A stretch of DNA of 64,000 nucleotides. Source: Marinomonas ostreistagni (GTDB lineage Bacteria; Pseudomonadota; Gammaproteobacteria; Pseudomonadales; Marinomonadaceae). The notes beneath the pieces were generated by a model. That model made no database searches. It was given only the letters and a program-made list of their open reading frames with translations, and was not told the DNA's origin. Of this stretch, positions 44,941 to 54,779 are shown piece by piece. Numbering within the stretch: position 1 is the stretch's first letter; each line of letters opens with the position of its first letter. Where the stretch lies: the NCBI RefSeq assembly GCF_016461785.1, contig NZ_JAEMUH010000005.1:205223-269222 (forward strand), in the 5' to 3' direction. The position numbers and the translations under genes were made by a program.

Positions 44941-46116
44941 ATGTCTAATGTTTCTCGCCGTTTAGTTGTACCAGATTCGGTACGCATTCACCGCTATCAA
45001 AGTCTTCCAGAAATAGCGCCGTCTCTTTTGTTTTTCAGCGGCGGCTCAGCTCTTAATAAAATCGCCAGAGTGCTGAAAAGCTATACTCATCACTCGATGC
45101 ATTTGGTGACGCCTTTTGACTCCGGTGGAAGTTCGGCTAAGTTACGGCAAGCTTTTAATATTCCCGCCGTAGGTGATCTGAGAAGTCGTATTATGGCACT
45201 TGCGGATGAGACTGTGTTAGGCCAACCAGATGTCTTTGAGCTGTTTAGTTATCGCTTACCCTATAATGCTTCAATGTCGCAACTTAAAATGGAGCTAGCG
45301 CAACTGGCAGCGGGCACTCATCGTTTAATGGAGCCAATTATGGCGCCAATGAAAACACTGATTACCACTCAATTAGCTCAGCTTAAAGATCGCCTGCCAC
45401 CTGACTTTGATTTACGGGGAGCGAGCGTTGGCAACTTGATTATTGCTGGAGGGTATTTAAGTCATCAGGAGTTATTAGATCCTATTGTCTTTTTAGTGTC
45501 TCGATTGGTGAAAACCTTAGGACAGGTGGCGACTATTATAGATGAGACGCACCATTTAGGTGTTCGTCTTACTTCGGGAGAAGTTGTCTTAGGGCAGCAT
45601 TTGATTACTGGTAAAGAGCAGTCACCATTGGCTGAGCCAATTGAACACATTTGGTTAAATCAGGGGCTGCAGAAGTATTCACCTATTTCTGCCAAATTGC
45701 CTGAAGATCGCCGACAAAGCATAGAGCAAGCCGATCTTATCTGCTTTCCTCCAGGAAGTTTTTTCACAAGCTTAATCGCTAATTTATTGGTAGATGGTGT
45801 TAGCCAAGCAATCATTAATAACCCTAACCCCAAAATTTATTTGCCTAATTTAGGCCTAGACCCTGAGCAACTTGGTTGGGGGTTGATGTCACGAGTGGAG
45901 TATCTACTGACTTTACTGCTCGGGGATGCGGAAAAAAACAATGAAACGCCAGTATTAAATTGGTTATTAATTGATGAAGCTTATGATTACGGAGAAATAG
46001 ACTATCGCCGATTACAGGGATGGGGGGTTAATGTTGTCAAAACACCTCTTATCACCAATGAACCAGATATGTACTCTGAGCATTTGGTCGTTGAGGCTTT
46101 GTTATCTTTCACTTAG
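44941..46116 (+). CDS. CofD/YvcK-superfamily protein
   Basis: A 391-residue protein of the CofD/YvcK superfamily (2-phospho-L-lactate transferase fold, related to cell-envelope regulator YvcK). The N-terminal SLLFFSGGSALNKIARVLKS and HLVTPFDSGGSSAKLR motifs, GDLRSRIMALAD and the ICFPPGSFFTSLIANLLVDG segment are all consistent. A long insertion separates the halves. I recall that distant CofD homologues of this type have been reported in the so-called GAK gene context together with an ATP-grasp enzyme, but I could not test membership. An ATP-grasp gene lies 2 kb downstream on the opposite strand. The substrate is unknown. Confidence 0.68.
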   Translation: MSNVSRRLVVPDSVRIHRYQSLPEIAPSLLFFSGGSALNKIARVLKSYTHHSMHLVTPFDSGGSSAKLRQAFNIPAVGDLRSRIMALADETVLGQPDVFELFSYRLPYNASMSQLKMELAQLAAGTHRLMEPIMAPMKTLITTQLAQLKDRLPPDFDLRGASVGNLIIAGGYLSHQELLDPIVFLVSRLVKTLGQVATIIDETHHLGVRLTSGEVVLGQHLITGKEQSPLAEPIEHIWLNQGLQKYSPISAKLPEDRRQSIEQADLICFPPGSFFTSLIANLLVDGVSQAIINNPNPKIYLPNLGLDPEQLGWGLMSRVEYLLTLLLGDAEKNNETPVLNWLLIDEAYDYGEIDYRRLQGWGVNVVKTPLITNEPDMYSEHLVVEALLSFT

Positions 46117-46231
46117 TTATCTAAGACAATGAGTTGGACTATAATTCACGTAGCTAAAGCGCTACACTTGTGCAAACTTGTAGAAAAAATGAGCGATAGT
46201 GTGCTCACCCGGTTAGGCGGCCTTATTTTTC

Positions 46232-47242
46232 ATGAGCAAAAAAATTCTCATTTGTGATGATTCTGGCATTGCACGTAAGCAGCTTGCTCGCGTTCTCCCT
46301 CAAGAATGGGATGCAGAAGTAGCGTTTGCGGTAAATGGTCAAGAAGCACTTGATTATATACAGCAAAATCCAGTCGACGTACTCTTCTTAGATTTAAATA
46401 TGCCTGTGCTTGATGGCTACCAAACATTGGAAGCGCTTCAAATGATTCCGAATGCGCCACAAGTGTTGGTGGTATCAGGTGATGTACAGGCACAAGCACT
46501 CAAGCGCGTTACCGATCTGGGGGCGATAGATTTCCTGAAAAAACCCGTCGATAAAGATGATCTGTATCAGGCGATCGAAAAGCATGGACTTTTTGGCTCA
46601 GGAGTAACAGCTGGGCTGGTTGTGACTGGAAGTGCGGCCGATGACTTTAGCTTAAGTCAATGTCTACAAGAAGTTTCCAACGTTGCGATGGGGCGCGCTG
46701 CCAGTGTTTTAGCTGATATGCTAAATGTATTTGTTAAGCTTCCTGTTCCAAAAGTGAATATCCTTGAGGTTAGCGAGCTTCAAATGGCATTGACGTACGG
46801 TTCCATGAATACGGGACGCTGTTCAGCTGTGACTCAAGGTTTTGTTGGGGCTGGCATCGCGATGGAAGCTCTACTTATTTTCTCAGACTCAAGCTTTCCA
46901 GACATGGCGAAGTTGCTCAATGTCACAGAGGATATTGATCGTGCGTTGGAAGTTGAGTTACAAATGGATATCTCATCCGTTTTGATTGGTCCATTTATCA
47001 AAGCGTTGGGGGATCAGCTGAATATCGACTTTAGCTACAGCCATCCGGTGGTGCTGGGGCAGCATATTAAAGTAGCCGACCTGATTAATGTAAAACGAGC
47101 GCAATGGAAGCGCACATTAGCGGTCGAAATTGTCTACGAAGTGGATAATTATAAAATTAGCTGTGATTTGATGTTGTTGTTTACAGAGGATTCGTTGTCA
47201 GTACTCGAGAATCTTCTGTCTTATTTGGTTGAGGATGAGTGA
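46232..47242 (+). CDS. Response regulator with CheC-type phosphatase domain
   Basis: A 336-residue cytoplasmic protein. Residues 1-120 form a receiver (ILICDDSGIARKQL, phospho-acceptor in LFLDLNMPVLDGYQT, KKPVDKDDL). Residues about 140-336 resemble CheC/CheX phosphatases. The first active helix reads LQEVSNVAMGRAASVLADML with the Glu-x-x-Asn pair; the second corresponding helix appears degenerate (LQMDISSVLIG), leaving one likely active site. It could dephosphorylate a CheY-like regulator, or switch its own state. The next gene, a PAS-GGDEF protein, overlaps or abuts its end, so the two probably act as a pair. Confidence 0.8.
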   Translation: MSKKILICDDSGIARKQLARVLPQEWDAEVAFAVNGQEALDYIQQNPVDVLFLDLNMPVLDGYQTLEALQMIPNAPQVLVVSGDVQAQALKRVTDLGAIDFLKKPVDKDDLYQAIEKHGLFGSGVTAGLVVTGSAADDFSLSQCLQEVSNVAMGRAASVLADMLNVFVKLPVPKVNILEVSELQMALTYGSMNTGRCSAVTQGFVGAGIAMEALLIFSDSSFPDMAKLLNVTEDIDRALEVELQMDISSVLIGPFIKALGDQLNIDFSYSHPVVLGQHIKVADLINVKRAQWKRTLAVEIVYEVDNYKISCDLMLLFTEDSLSVLENLLSYLVEDE

Positions 47243-47244
47243 TT

Positions 47245-48201
47245 ATGTCGCAGCAAACTGATATGACTGAATTACATTGGTTATTCGACATGCTACAGCA
47301 TATCGATGTAGGCCTCGTAGTCATTAATAACAAGTATGAAGTGGAGCTATGGAATGGCTTCATGGAGAATCATTCTGGTGTTAGCTCAACGAATGCCCGC
47401 AATCGATCTCTGTTTGATATTTTCCCCAGTATAAATGCAGCTTGGTTACAGCAGAAGCTGGATACAGTGTTGGCGCTTCGAACGCCTATTTATATTTCAT
47501 GGGAACAGCGACCATATTTGTTTCCATTTAAGTCTTACCGTTCCGTAACCAGTATCTCTGAGTCAATGTTCCAGAATGTAGTGATTCGACCAATTAATAA
47601 TGCAAACGGTACAGTGGATCATATATGTTTGGTCGTTTACGACGTAACTGATGTGGCGGTAAACAAGGCAGCATTGTCCGCCGCAAACCGTAAGCTTGAT
47701 CAAATGAGCAAAACGGATGGGTTAACGGAATTAAACAATCGTGCGAGTTTAGATAAAGCGATTAAGATGACATTTGATGCGTATGCGGCGGGTAATAGTG
47801 GTCCACATACGATTGTGATTGCTGATATTGACCACTTTAAGAGTGTTAATGATAACTATGGTCACCCTGCAGGTGATGTGGTTCTTCAGGAAATGGCAAA
47901 AATCTTAACCGCTGGTTCTCGTAGAGGTGATTTTGTCGGGCGATATGGTGGTGAGGAGTTCTGTGTCATTCTTTTAAATACCAGCAAAGAAGGTGCGCAC
48001 AGTTACTGTGAGAAGATTCGTCAGCAAGTGGAAGAAAACGTTTTTAAGACGAACAAAGGCAACATTAACATAACAGTGAGTCTTGGTTGTTGTGAGCTTG
48101 GTAAGCAGCACAATACGATTGGGGAATGGATCGAAAGCGCTGATAATGCGCTGTATCAAGCAAAAGAAACAGGCCGCAATAAAACCGTGATGGCTGAGTA
48201 A
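47245..48201 (+). CDS. PAS-GGDEF diguanylate cyclase
   Basis: A 318-residue soluble protein with an N-terminal PAS-like domain (about residues 10-130, DVGLVVINNKYEVELWN) and a C-terminal GGDEF domain (about 155-315). The active site is RYGGEEF, preceded by the inhibitory RRGD site at the proper distance, so product feedback by c-di-GMP is likely. SKTDGLTELNNRASLD and IADIDHFKSVNDNYGH are intact, so it should be an active cyclase. The ATG at 47245 lies two bases past the REC-CheC stop; a GTG at 47239 would overlap it. The pairing suggests that the REC-CheC protein regulates c-di-GMP production. Confidence 0.88.
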   Translation: MSQQTDMTELHWLFDMLQHIDVGLVVINNKYEVELWNGFMENHSGVSSTNARNRSLFDIFPSINAAWLQQKLDTVLALRTPIYISWEQRPYLFPFKSYRSVTSISESMFQNVVIRPINNANGTVDHICLVVYDVTDVAVNKAALSAANRKLDQMSKTDGLTELNNRASLDKAIKMTFDAYAAGNSGPHTIVIADIDHFKSVNDNYGHPAGDVVLQEMAKILTAGSRRGDFVGRYGGEEFCVILLNTSKEGAHSYCEKIRQQVEENVFKTNKGNINITVSLGCCELGKQHNTIGEWIESADNALYQAKETGRNKTVMAE

Positions 48202-48226
48202 AATTTTACGGATCAGAGTGTTCAAG

Positions 48227-48258
48227 AAAGCCCTACCTTAAGAGGTAGGGCTTTTTAT
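48227..48258 (+). terminator. Terminator ending the signalling gene run
   Basis: AAAGCCCTACCT (48227-48238) pairs with AGGTAGGGCTTT (48243-48254) and a T run follows. It also faces the convergent ATP-grasp gene, whose stop lies just downstream. Confidence 0.82.
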
Positions 48259-48264
48259 TTGCTC

Positions 48265-49644
48265 TTATTTATTCAACACTCGCTTCTCAATAGCTGAGAT
48301 CATCATTGAGGCAATGTCTTCATTTGTTGCGGTTTCAATGCCTTGTAAACCTGGAGAAGAGTTCACCTCAAGTAGAAGAGGACCATTGTTTGAGCGTATC
48401 AAATCTACCCCAGCGACCTTTAGATTCATCGCCTTGGCAGCTTTGATGGCAATACGTTTCTCTTCCGCAGTGATTTTCACCAGTTCAGCGCGACCGCCTT
48501 GGTGGATGTTAGCGCGGAACTCACCAGGAGCGGCTACTCGTTGAATCGAAGCAACCACTTTGCCATCAATCACGAAGCAACGTAAGTCTTTGCCGCTGGC
48601 TTCTTTGATGAATTCTTGTACTAAAATATTGGCGTTTAAGCTCTTAAAGGCATTAATAACGGACTCTGCCGCCTTTTTGGTTTCAGCAAGTACAACCCCT
48701 TTTCCTTGTGTGCCTTCAAGTAGTTTCACAATTAATGGTGCACCGCCAACCATGTTGATCAAATCCGTTGTATCTAATGGCGAGTTAGCGAAGCCAGTAG
48801 TAGGAATGGCAAGGCCATGTTCTAGTAATAGCTGTAATGAACGTAGCTTGTCTCGTGATTGCGCAATTGCAGTTGAATCGTTTAGGCAAAAAATGCCTAA
48901 GGACTCAAATTGTCGTAACAGTGTGCAAGCATAAAACGTCATGCTTGGACGAATGCGAGGAATGACTGCATCCAAGTCATTTAGAATTCGACCGCCACGA
49001 TAATGAATCTCTGGTGTTGTGGCATCTAGTTTCATGTAACAGTGGCGCACATTTAGAAACTGCATTTCATGTCCCATCGCTTCACCAGCTTCGATAATGC
49101 GGCGATTGCTGTACAAGTCAGGATTACTGGCTAAAACACCAATACGCAAACCGCCTTCACGAATCTCAGGTGTTTCATAGAGCTTGGATAAGGTCTCTTG
49201 AGGTCGGTCACCGAAAATGCAGCTGACTTGAGGGTCTACAATTAAACGACCATTCATGGCTTCTCGCCCAAGAAGCATTCTAAAGCCCATGCTATCGCGA
49301 TCGGTTAGTGTAAGTTCAACATCCCATGTACGTTCGCCGAGTTGTAAAGGAACACAGATCACATAGCGTTTTTCTCTGTCGCCACTTGAGCTCTTGATGA
49401 CTCGTTGATCAATGACTTCTGCTTCACAGTAAATCACTACTTTACGACTGTCTTGAATAGGGTGCACCTCAAATGTCACCCATTGTTGGCCAGCTCTTTG
49501 GAACGGCTGAATATTGACAGCATGAAGCGAGGAGGTTTTCGCTCCAGAATCAACCCGCGCTTTTATCGCTGGAATATTCAGGGAAGGAAAGGCACACCAT
49601 TCGGCATTACCTATCACTGACTTTTGGTCAAAAAACTCACTCAT
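48265..49644 (-). CDS. Fused RimK-type ATP-grasp ligase with N-terminal zinc-protease-like domain
   Basis: A 459-residue fusion. The N-terminal 140 residues resemble the putative ATP-dependent zinc/aspartic protease domain encoded beside rimK (RimB-like), with [16 protein letters not shown] and [18 protein letters not shown]. The C-terminal 290 residues are a RimK-type ATP-grasp domain ([58 protein letters not shown]). RimK adds glutamates to the C-terminus of ribosomal protein S6; related ligases act on other acceptors. The usual E. coli protein is about 300 residues with no such N-terminus. The gene is convergent with the PAS-GGDEF gene and stands next to a mutarotase. Confidence 0.85.
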   Translation of the reverse strand: MSEFFDQKSVIGNAEWCAFPSLNIPAIKARVDSGAKTSSLHAVNIQPFQRAGQQWVTFEVHPIQDSRKVVIYCEAEVIDQRVIKSSSGDREKRYVICVPLQLGERTWDVELTLTDRDSMGFRMLLGREAMNGRLIVDPQVSCIFGDRPQETLSKLYETPEIREGGLRIGVLASNPDLYSNRRIIEAGEAMGHEMQFLNVRHCYMKLDATTPEIHYRGGRILNDLDAVIPRIRPSMTFYACTLLRQFESLGIFCLNDSTAIAQSRDKLRSLQLLLEHGLAIPTTGFANSPLDTTDLINMVGGAPLIVKLLEGTQGKGVVLAETKKAAESVINAFKSLNANILVQEFIKEASGKDLRCFVIDGKVVASIQRVAAPGEFRANIHQGGRAELVKITAEEKRIAIKAAKAMNLKVAGVDLIRSNNGPLLLEVNSSPGLQGIETATNEDIASMMISAIEKRVLNK

Positions 49645-49896
49645 AATGCAGCAGTCTCGTTAATACATGGGAGAAAAACAATAATGAACAAGGATAGCTT
49701 ACACAGAGACAATGTGCAGTGGCTGCACCCTTGAAAACAAGTTTGCGTTATATCTTAAAGTTGACCAATAAGTAAGTACTATTTAAAAATCTACGATCAT
49801 TTTGTGATTTGAATGTTCAGCATTACGTCAAACTATTGTAATCAGGGTGTGAAGGTCTAATATGAGCCAATCGTAGTAATTATATTGGAGCGATAG

Positions 49897-50823
49897 ATGG
49901 ATGCTCAGCTAATGCGAGAGCTTGAGGAAATAGGAGGCGAAATTCGCCCTAATAGCCTTAGAGAGTGCGATGAGATTCTCATCGATCAGCCTAGCTTTAG
50001 TGCCCGTATTGCATTGTGGGGTGGTCATTTAGTTAGCTTTATTCAAACGGGGCAAGAAGATCTTCTGTTCCAGTCAGATAATGAGGGAGCGCAAACTCGT
50101 TTTGGGCGACGTCATTTTGGTGTACCAGTGTGTTGGCCTTGGTTTGGAGCCAATGCTGAGGACGATGATTTGCCAGCCCATGGTTTGGCAAGATATTTTC
50201 GTTGGCAGCTGGTTGAAGTGGGCCGATTCAAGAATGGTGACGCAAAAATCGTTCTCAGATTAGCGTCAGAGGATCATCCTCTTATTGAAGAAATGTGGCC
50301 TTATGCATTTGAGTTGCGCCAAGTGTTCCGTTTAGGTGAAGGGTTCAGTGTCAACTTTTCTGCTGCGAACCTATCAGATAAAGCTATGCCGATTTCTGAA
50401 GCACTGCATACTTATTTCCGAGTGGGAGATAATAAAACTGCAGAAATAAAAGGCTTAGACGGCGTCCAATACGTAGATAAGTTTGATGACGGTAACAAAA
50501 AACAGCAGATAGGCTCTGTTCAGCCTTGTGAAGAGTTAGATCGTGTCTACTTGAATGCGCCCCAAGAAACGGTGCTGGAAGACCTAGTATTGCAGAGAAA
50601 GCTTGTGATTAGCTCTGAAGGTGCTCAATCAACGGTTTTGTGGAACCCAGGTGAAGCGTTAGCAAAGCTCCGCACGGACATGGAAGATGAAGACTATCGT
50701 CAGTTTGTTTGTATCGAGACAGCCAATGCTTTAGACAATGCTTACAAGATACCAGCTGGAGACATGCATCAGTTGAGGTTCACGGTAAAAGTTGAGCCGC
50801 TGAAAAATAACGCCTCTAGCTAG
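49897..50823 (+). CDS. D-hexose-6-phosphate mutarotase (YeaD-like)
   Basis: A 308-residue protein of the aldose-1-epimerase superfamily that interconverts anomers of hexose-6-phosphates. The catalytic His candidates lie in LPAHGLARYF and SEALHTYFRVG, and the FIQTGQEDLLFQSDNE and GRRHFGVPVCWPWFG segments are typical of the YeaD branch. Length is normal for that branch. It stands alone with a terminator 20 bases past the stop. Free hexose as the substrate is a less likely alternative. Confidence 0.88.
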   Translation: MDAQLMRELEEIGGEIRPNSLRECDEILIDQPSFSARIALWGGHLVSFIQTGQEDLLFQSDNEGAQTRFGRRHFGVPVCWPWFGANAEDDDLPAHGLARYFRWQLVEVGRFKNGDAKIVLRLASEDHPLIEEMWPYAFELRQVFRLGEGFSVNFSAANLSDKAMPISEALHTYFRVGDNKTAEIKGLDGVQYVDKFDDGNKKQQIGSVQPCEELDRVYLNAPQETVLEDLVLQRKLVISSEGAQSTVLWNPGEALAKLRTDMEDEDYRQFVCIETANALDNAYKIPAGDMHQLRFTVKVEPLKNNASS

Positions 50824-50842
50824 AATTGGCATCTAAATAAAG

Positions 50843-50878
50843 AAAAAGCCCTAACAGAAAACTTGTTAGGGCTTTTTT
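50843..50878 (+). terminator. Terminator after the mutarotase gene
   Basis: AAAAAGCCCTAACA (50843-50856) pairs with TGTTAGGGCTTTTT around a GAAAACT loop, with a T run at the end. It may also act on the convergent crc gene. Confidence 0.88.
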
Positions 50879-50897
50879 AATGTCTCAAGTACGCATT

Positions 50898-51674
50898 TTA
50901 ATCTAAGTCGTATTCCATGATGATGGGAGCATGGTCTGAGAAACGCTGTCCTTTGTACACACTACCACCTTGAATCACATGTTTTAAGCCCGGTGTGGCA
51001 ATCTGATAGTCCAAACGACCACCTTCATCTAGTTTCCATGCACGTTCATAATCTGGCCACCAAGTGTATTGCTTATCTTGCTTATTTACTTGGCGGAACG
51101 CGTCGATGTATTCGTGATCGTTAAAAATCTCATTTATCCACTTACGTTCTTCTGGCAAGAAACCAGAGTTGCGCTGGTTCACAAACCAACTACTAACGTC
51201 GATAGGTGAGCGAGCCACATTGGTAGTACCACAGAAAATAAACTCACGGCGTTTTCGACGTGTTTTAATTAAGTGGTTTTTAAAACCTTCCATGAAGCGA
51301 TATTTATGCTCTTGTAGCGCCTCTTCATGATTTGAGCCATGTGGCGTTAAAAAAGACCCGATGCTTACTTTATCGAAGTCCGCTTGAATAAAACGCCCTT
51401 CAAAGTCGCATTCTGGAAAGCCCATACCAGTCATAATGGCTTTTGGCATTGCTTTACTATAGATCGCAACACCTGCTTCATCAGGGTTATCAAGTGAATC
51501 AAAGAAGTATGCGTTGAATTCTGGAGGAAAGAATACGCTGTCGTTCAGACTGCGTTCATCCGCTTGAATGTCTTGTAGACATACAACGTCTGGGTTCTGA
51601 CGAACCATCCACTCAAAGAAGCCGCGCTCTGCTGCTTGTTTTATACCGTTTACATTAAGGCTGATGACCTTCAT
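50898..51674 (-). CDS. crc: Catabolite repression control protein Crc
   Basis: A 258-residue member of the exonuclease III fold that acts in Pseudomonas as a translational repressor partner of Hfq for carbon catabolite control. Residues needed for nuclease activity have changed: the Glu of the LQETK motif is Asp (LQDIQ), and the GDxN motif reads CGTTN, while SDHAP remains. The hallmark TRRKRREFIFCG segment matches Crc. Its place divergent from pyrE is the same as in Pseudomonas. That suggests a Crc-type catabolite control system, although Hfq-dependent targets were not looked for. Confidence 0.87.
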   Translation of the reverse strand: MKVISLNVNGIKQAAERGFFEWMVRQNPDVVCLQDIQADERSLNDSVFFPPEFNAYFFDSLDNPDEAGVAIYSKAMPKAIMTGMGFPECDFEGRFIQADFDKVSIGSFLTPHGSNHEEALQEHKYRFMEGFKNHLIKTRRKRREFIFCGTTNVARSPIDVSSWFVNQRNSGFLPEERKWINEIFNDHEYIDAFRQVNKQDKQYTWWPDYERAWKLDEGGRLDYQIATPGLKHVIQGGSVYKGQRFSDHAPIIMEYDLD

Positions 51675-51792
51675 TTCTGGTCCCTACAATTCCTAGCCGT
51701 GTGTTATATTAGCGCCCATTGGTTGTCAGGAAAGCATACTTTGCTGACAAGAGGCAATTTGTTTGTAATTTTTTATCCCCCTTGGAGTCGGC

Positions 51793-52440
51793 ATGAAACC
51801 TTACCAAAGAGAATTTATCGAGTTCGCCATTGAGCAAAAAGTATTGCGCTTTGGCGAGTTCACTCTTAAATCTGGGCGAGTAAGCCCATATTTCTTTAAC
51901 GCAGGCCTGTTTAGTTCAGGTCTTGCGCTTGCAAAACTAGGCCGCTTTTATGCTGCGGCATTGGTTGAAGCAGGTGTGTCATTTGACGTTTTATTCGGCC
52001 CTGCTTACAAAGGTATCCCTTTGGCGACGACCACTGCAGTTGCATTGTATGATCATCATGACATTGATACACCGTACGTGTTTAACCGCAAAGAAGCAAA
52101 AGATCATGGTGAAGGTGGTACCTTAGTTGGTGCACCACTTGAAGGTAACATCATGATCATTGACGACGTTATCACTGCAGGTACTGCAATCCGTGAAGTG
52201 ATGGACATTATCAATTCAGCGGGTGCAAAACCTGCCGGTGTGCTTATTGCGTTGAACCGTCAAGAACGCGGTCGTGGAGAGTTGTCAGCCATCCAAGAAG
52301 TAGAGCGTGATTTCAGCATGCCTGTTGTGAGCATTGTGTCGCTGAATGACATCATGACTTACTTGGAAGAGCAGGACTCACCTGAGTTTGCTCAGCATCT
52401 AGCTGCTGTCAAAGCTTACCGCGATCAGTACGGTGTTTAA
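51793..52440 (+). CDS. pyrE: Orotate phosphoribosyltransferase
   Basis: PyrE (215 residues) joins orotate and PRPP to make OMP in pyrimidine synthesis. It has the PRPP-binding [18 protein letters not shown] motif and the N-terminal [21 protein letters not shown] block. Length is normal. It is divergent from crc and convergent with slmA. Confidence 0.97.
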   Translation: MKPYQREFIEFAIEQKVLRFGEFTLKSGRVSPYFFNAGLFSSGLALAKLGRFYAAALVEAGVSFDVLFGPAYKGIPLATTTAVALYDHHDIDTPYVFNRKEAKDHGEGGTLVGAPLEGNIMIIDDVITAGTAIREVMDIINSAGAKPAGVLIALNRQERGRGELSAIQEVERDFSMPVVSIVSLNDIMTYLEEQDSPEFAQHLAAVKAYRDQYGV

Positions 52441-52458
52441 TTAATGTAAGTCCGTGCC

Positions 52459-53055
52459 TTACGCGCGACCTGCCATTAAAGTTGGAGCAATGGCATGCCA
52501 TTGCTCCTGCCAATTCTGTAGTGGCTTTGTTTTGTATTCAGTACGAACGTATTGACGAATCTTACCTTCCAACAACGCCAGCAGATAGTTGGCACAGGCG
52601 TTTGTGCCCATCACTGGGCGTAAGTTTTGTTTCAAATCGGCTTCACGTAACACTTGACGAAGCTGAGTTTCAATACGATCAAACAGCTGCGCAATACGAA
52701 CACGCAAGCGCTCCGTTTCTCCTGCCAAGGCATCTGCTGTGAGTAGACGACACATACCAGGGTTTTGCTCAGAAAAACTCAATACTAAGAATAGAATCAC
52801 TTCTAAACGTTTATTAACGTCTTCTTCGTCCTGCACAATGCGGTGAATGCGAGTAAATAAGGTCTCTTCGATAAATTCGATTAAACCTTCAAACATCTTC
52901 GCTTTGCTTGGGAAGTGGCGATACAGAGCTGCCTCTGACACACCCACTTCTTTTGCTAGAGCGGCAGTAGTAATACGAGCCCCTGGGCTGCTTTCTAACA
53001 TGCCCGCTAAGGACTGTAATATTTCCGTGCGTCGATCGCTTTTTTTTGTACTCAT
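52459..53055 (-). CDS. slmA: Nucleoid occlusion factor SlmA (TetR family)
   Basis: SlmA (198 residues) blocks FtsZ assembly over the nucleoid and binds specific chromosomal sites. The N-terminal TetR helix-turn-helix ARITTAALAKEVGVSEAALY is followed by RHFPSKAKMFEGLIEFIEE and a C-terminal ligand/dimer region. The pyrE-slmA-argB-dut-coaBC gene order is the conserved one in Gammaproteobacteria. Confidence 0.94.
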   Translation of the reverse strand: MSTKKSDRRTEILQSLAGMLESSPGARITTAALAKEVGVSEAALYRHFPSKAKMFEGLIEFIEETLFTRIHRIVQDEEDVNKRLEVILFLVLSFSEQNPGMCRLLTADALAGETERLRVRIAQLFDRIETQLRQVLREADLKQNLRPVMGTNACANYLLALLEGKIRQYVRTEYKTKPLQNWQEQWHAIAPTLMAGRA

Positions 53056-53087
53056 ATTAATACGGCCTATCGCTTTAAATGGGCGAA

Positions 53088-54087
<1,000 letters not shown>

Positions 54088-54267
54088 AGCACACTATGTG
54101 CCAGAAACATTACAGTGAGTGTAAGCGACCACTTATGGTGGAAAATAATAACGTGAACTGCGTCGACTCTCTATAAAAAATTAAAGAAAATTGACGAATT
54201 TCTGACCGAATAAAATGATCTTTATTTACCAAAGGGAAGATGGGTGAACTGCTTCGAAAAGAGCAAT

Positions 54268-54296
54268 GAAATAGTTGAGAATAACTCAACTATTTC
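54268..54296 (-). terminator. Terminator after dut
   Basis: GAAATAGTTGAG (54268-54279) pairs perfectly with CTCAACTATTTC (54285-54296), 12 bp with a five-base loop, about 13 bases past the dut stop. The T run on the minus strand is weak and comes a few bases later. Confidence 0.6.
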
Positions 54297-54308
54297 AAGT
54301 GCAAGAGA

Positions 54309-54779
54309 TTACTTTGTGCCGGTAGAACCGAATCCACCTGTGCCGCGATCGCTGGCAACGAAGTCTTCTACAATGTTGAACTCCGCTTGAACAACTGGCA
54401 ATAGAACAAGCTGGGCAACGCGCTCGCCCGGTTCGATCGTGAACGTTGTTTGGCCGCGGTTCCAGCAAGAAACCATGAGTTCGCCTTGGTAATCTGAGTC
54501 GATCAGACCCACTAAGTTACCTAATACGATACCGTGTTTATGCCCCAAACCTGAGCGTGGAAGAATCGTCGCGGCTAAATTTGGATCTTCAATGTAAATT
54601 GCTAAGCCTGTCGGTAACAAAGTAGTCTGGCCTGGTTCCAAAATAATTGCTTCGTCTAGGCAAGCGCGAAGGTCTAGCCCCGCAGAGCCTTCCGTCGCGT
54701 AAGCTGGCAAAGGTAATTCTGTACCGATCTTTGGGTTCAGGATTTTAAGTTGAATAGGGTGTTTCATTGATTCACTCAT
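54309..54779 (-). CDS. dut: Deoxyuridine 5'-triphosphate nucleotidohydrolase
   Basis: Dut (156 residues) hydrolyses dUTP to dUMP, preventing uracil misincorporation and supplying dUMP. The five-motif dUTPase pattern is seen: [49 protein letters not shown] and [13 protein letters not shown] 54779 overlaps the coaBC stop by one base (TGATG), coupling the two genes; a second ATG at 54767 is possible. Confidence 0.95.
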   Translation of the reverse strand: MSESMKHPIQLKILNPKIGTELPLPAYATEGSAGLDLRACLDEAIILEPGQTTLLPTGLAIYIEDPNLAATILPRSGLGHKHGIVLGNLVGLIDSDYQGELMVSCWNRGQTTFTIEPGERVAQLVLLPVVQAEFNIVEDFVASDRGTGGFGSTGTK

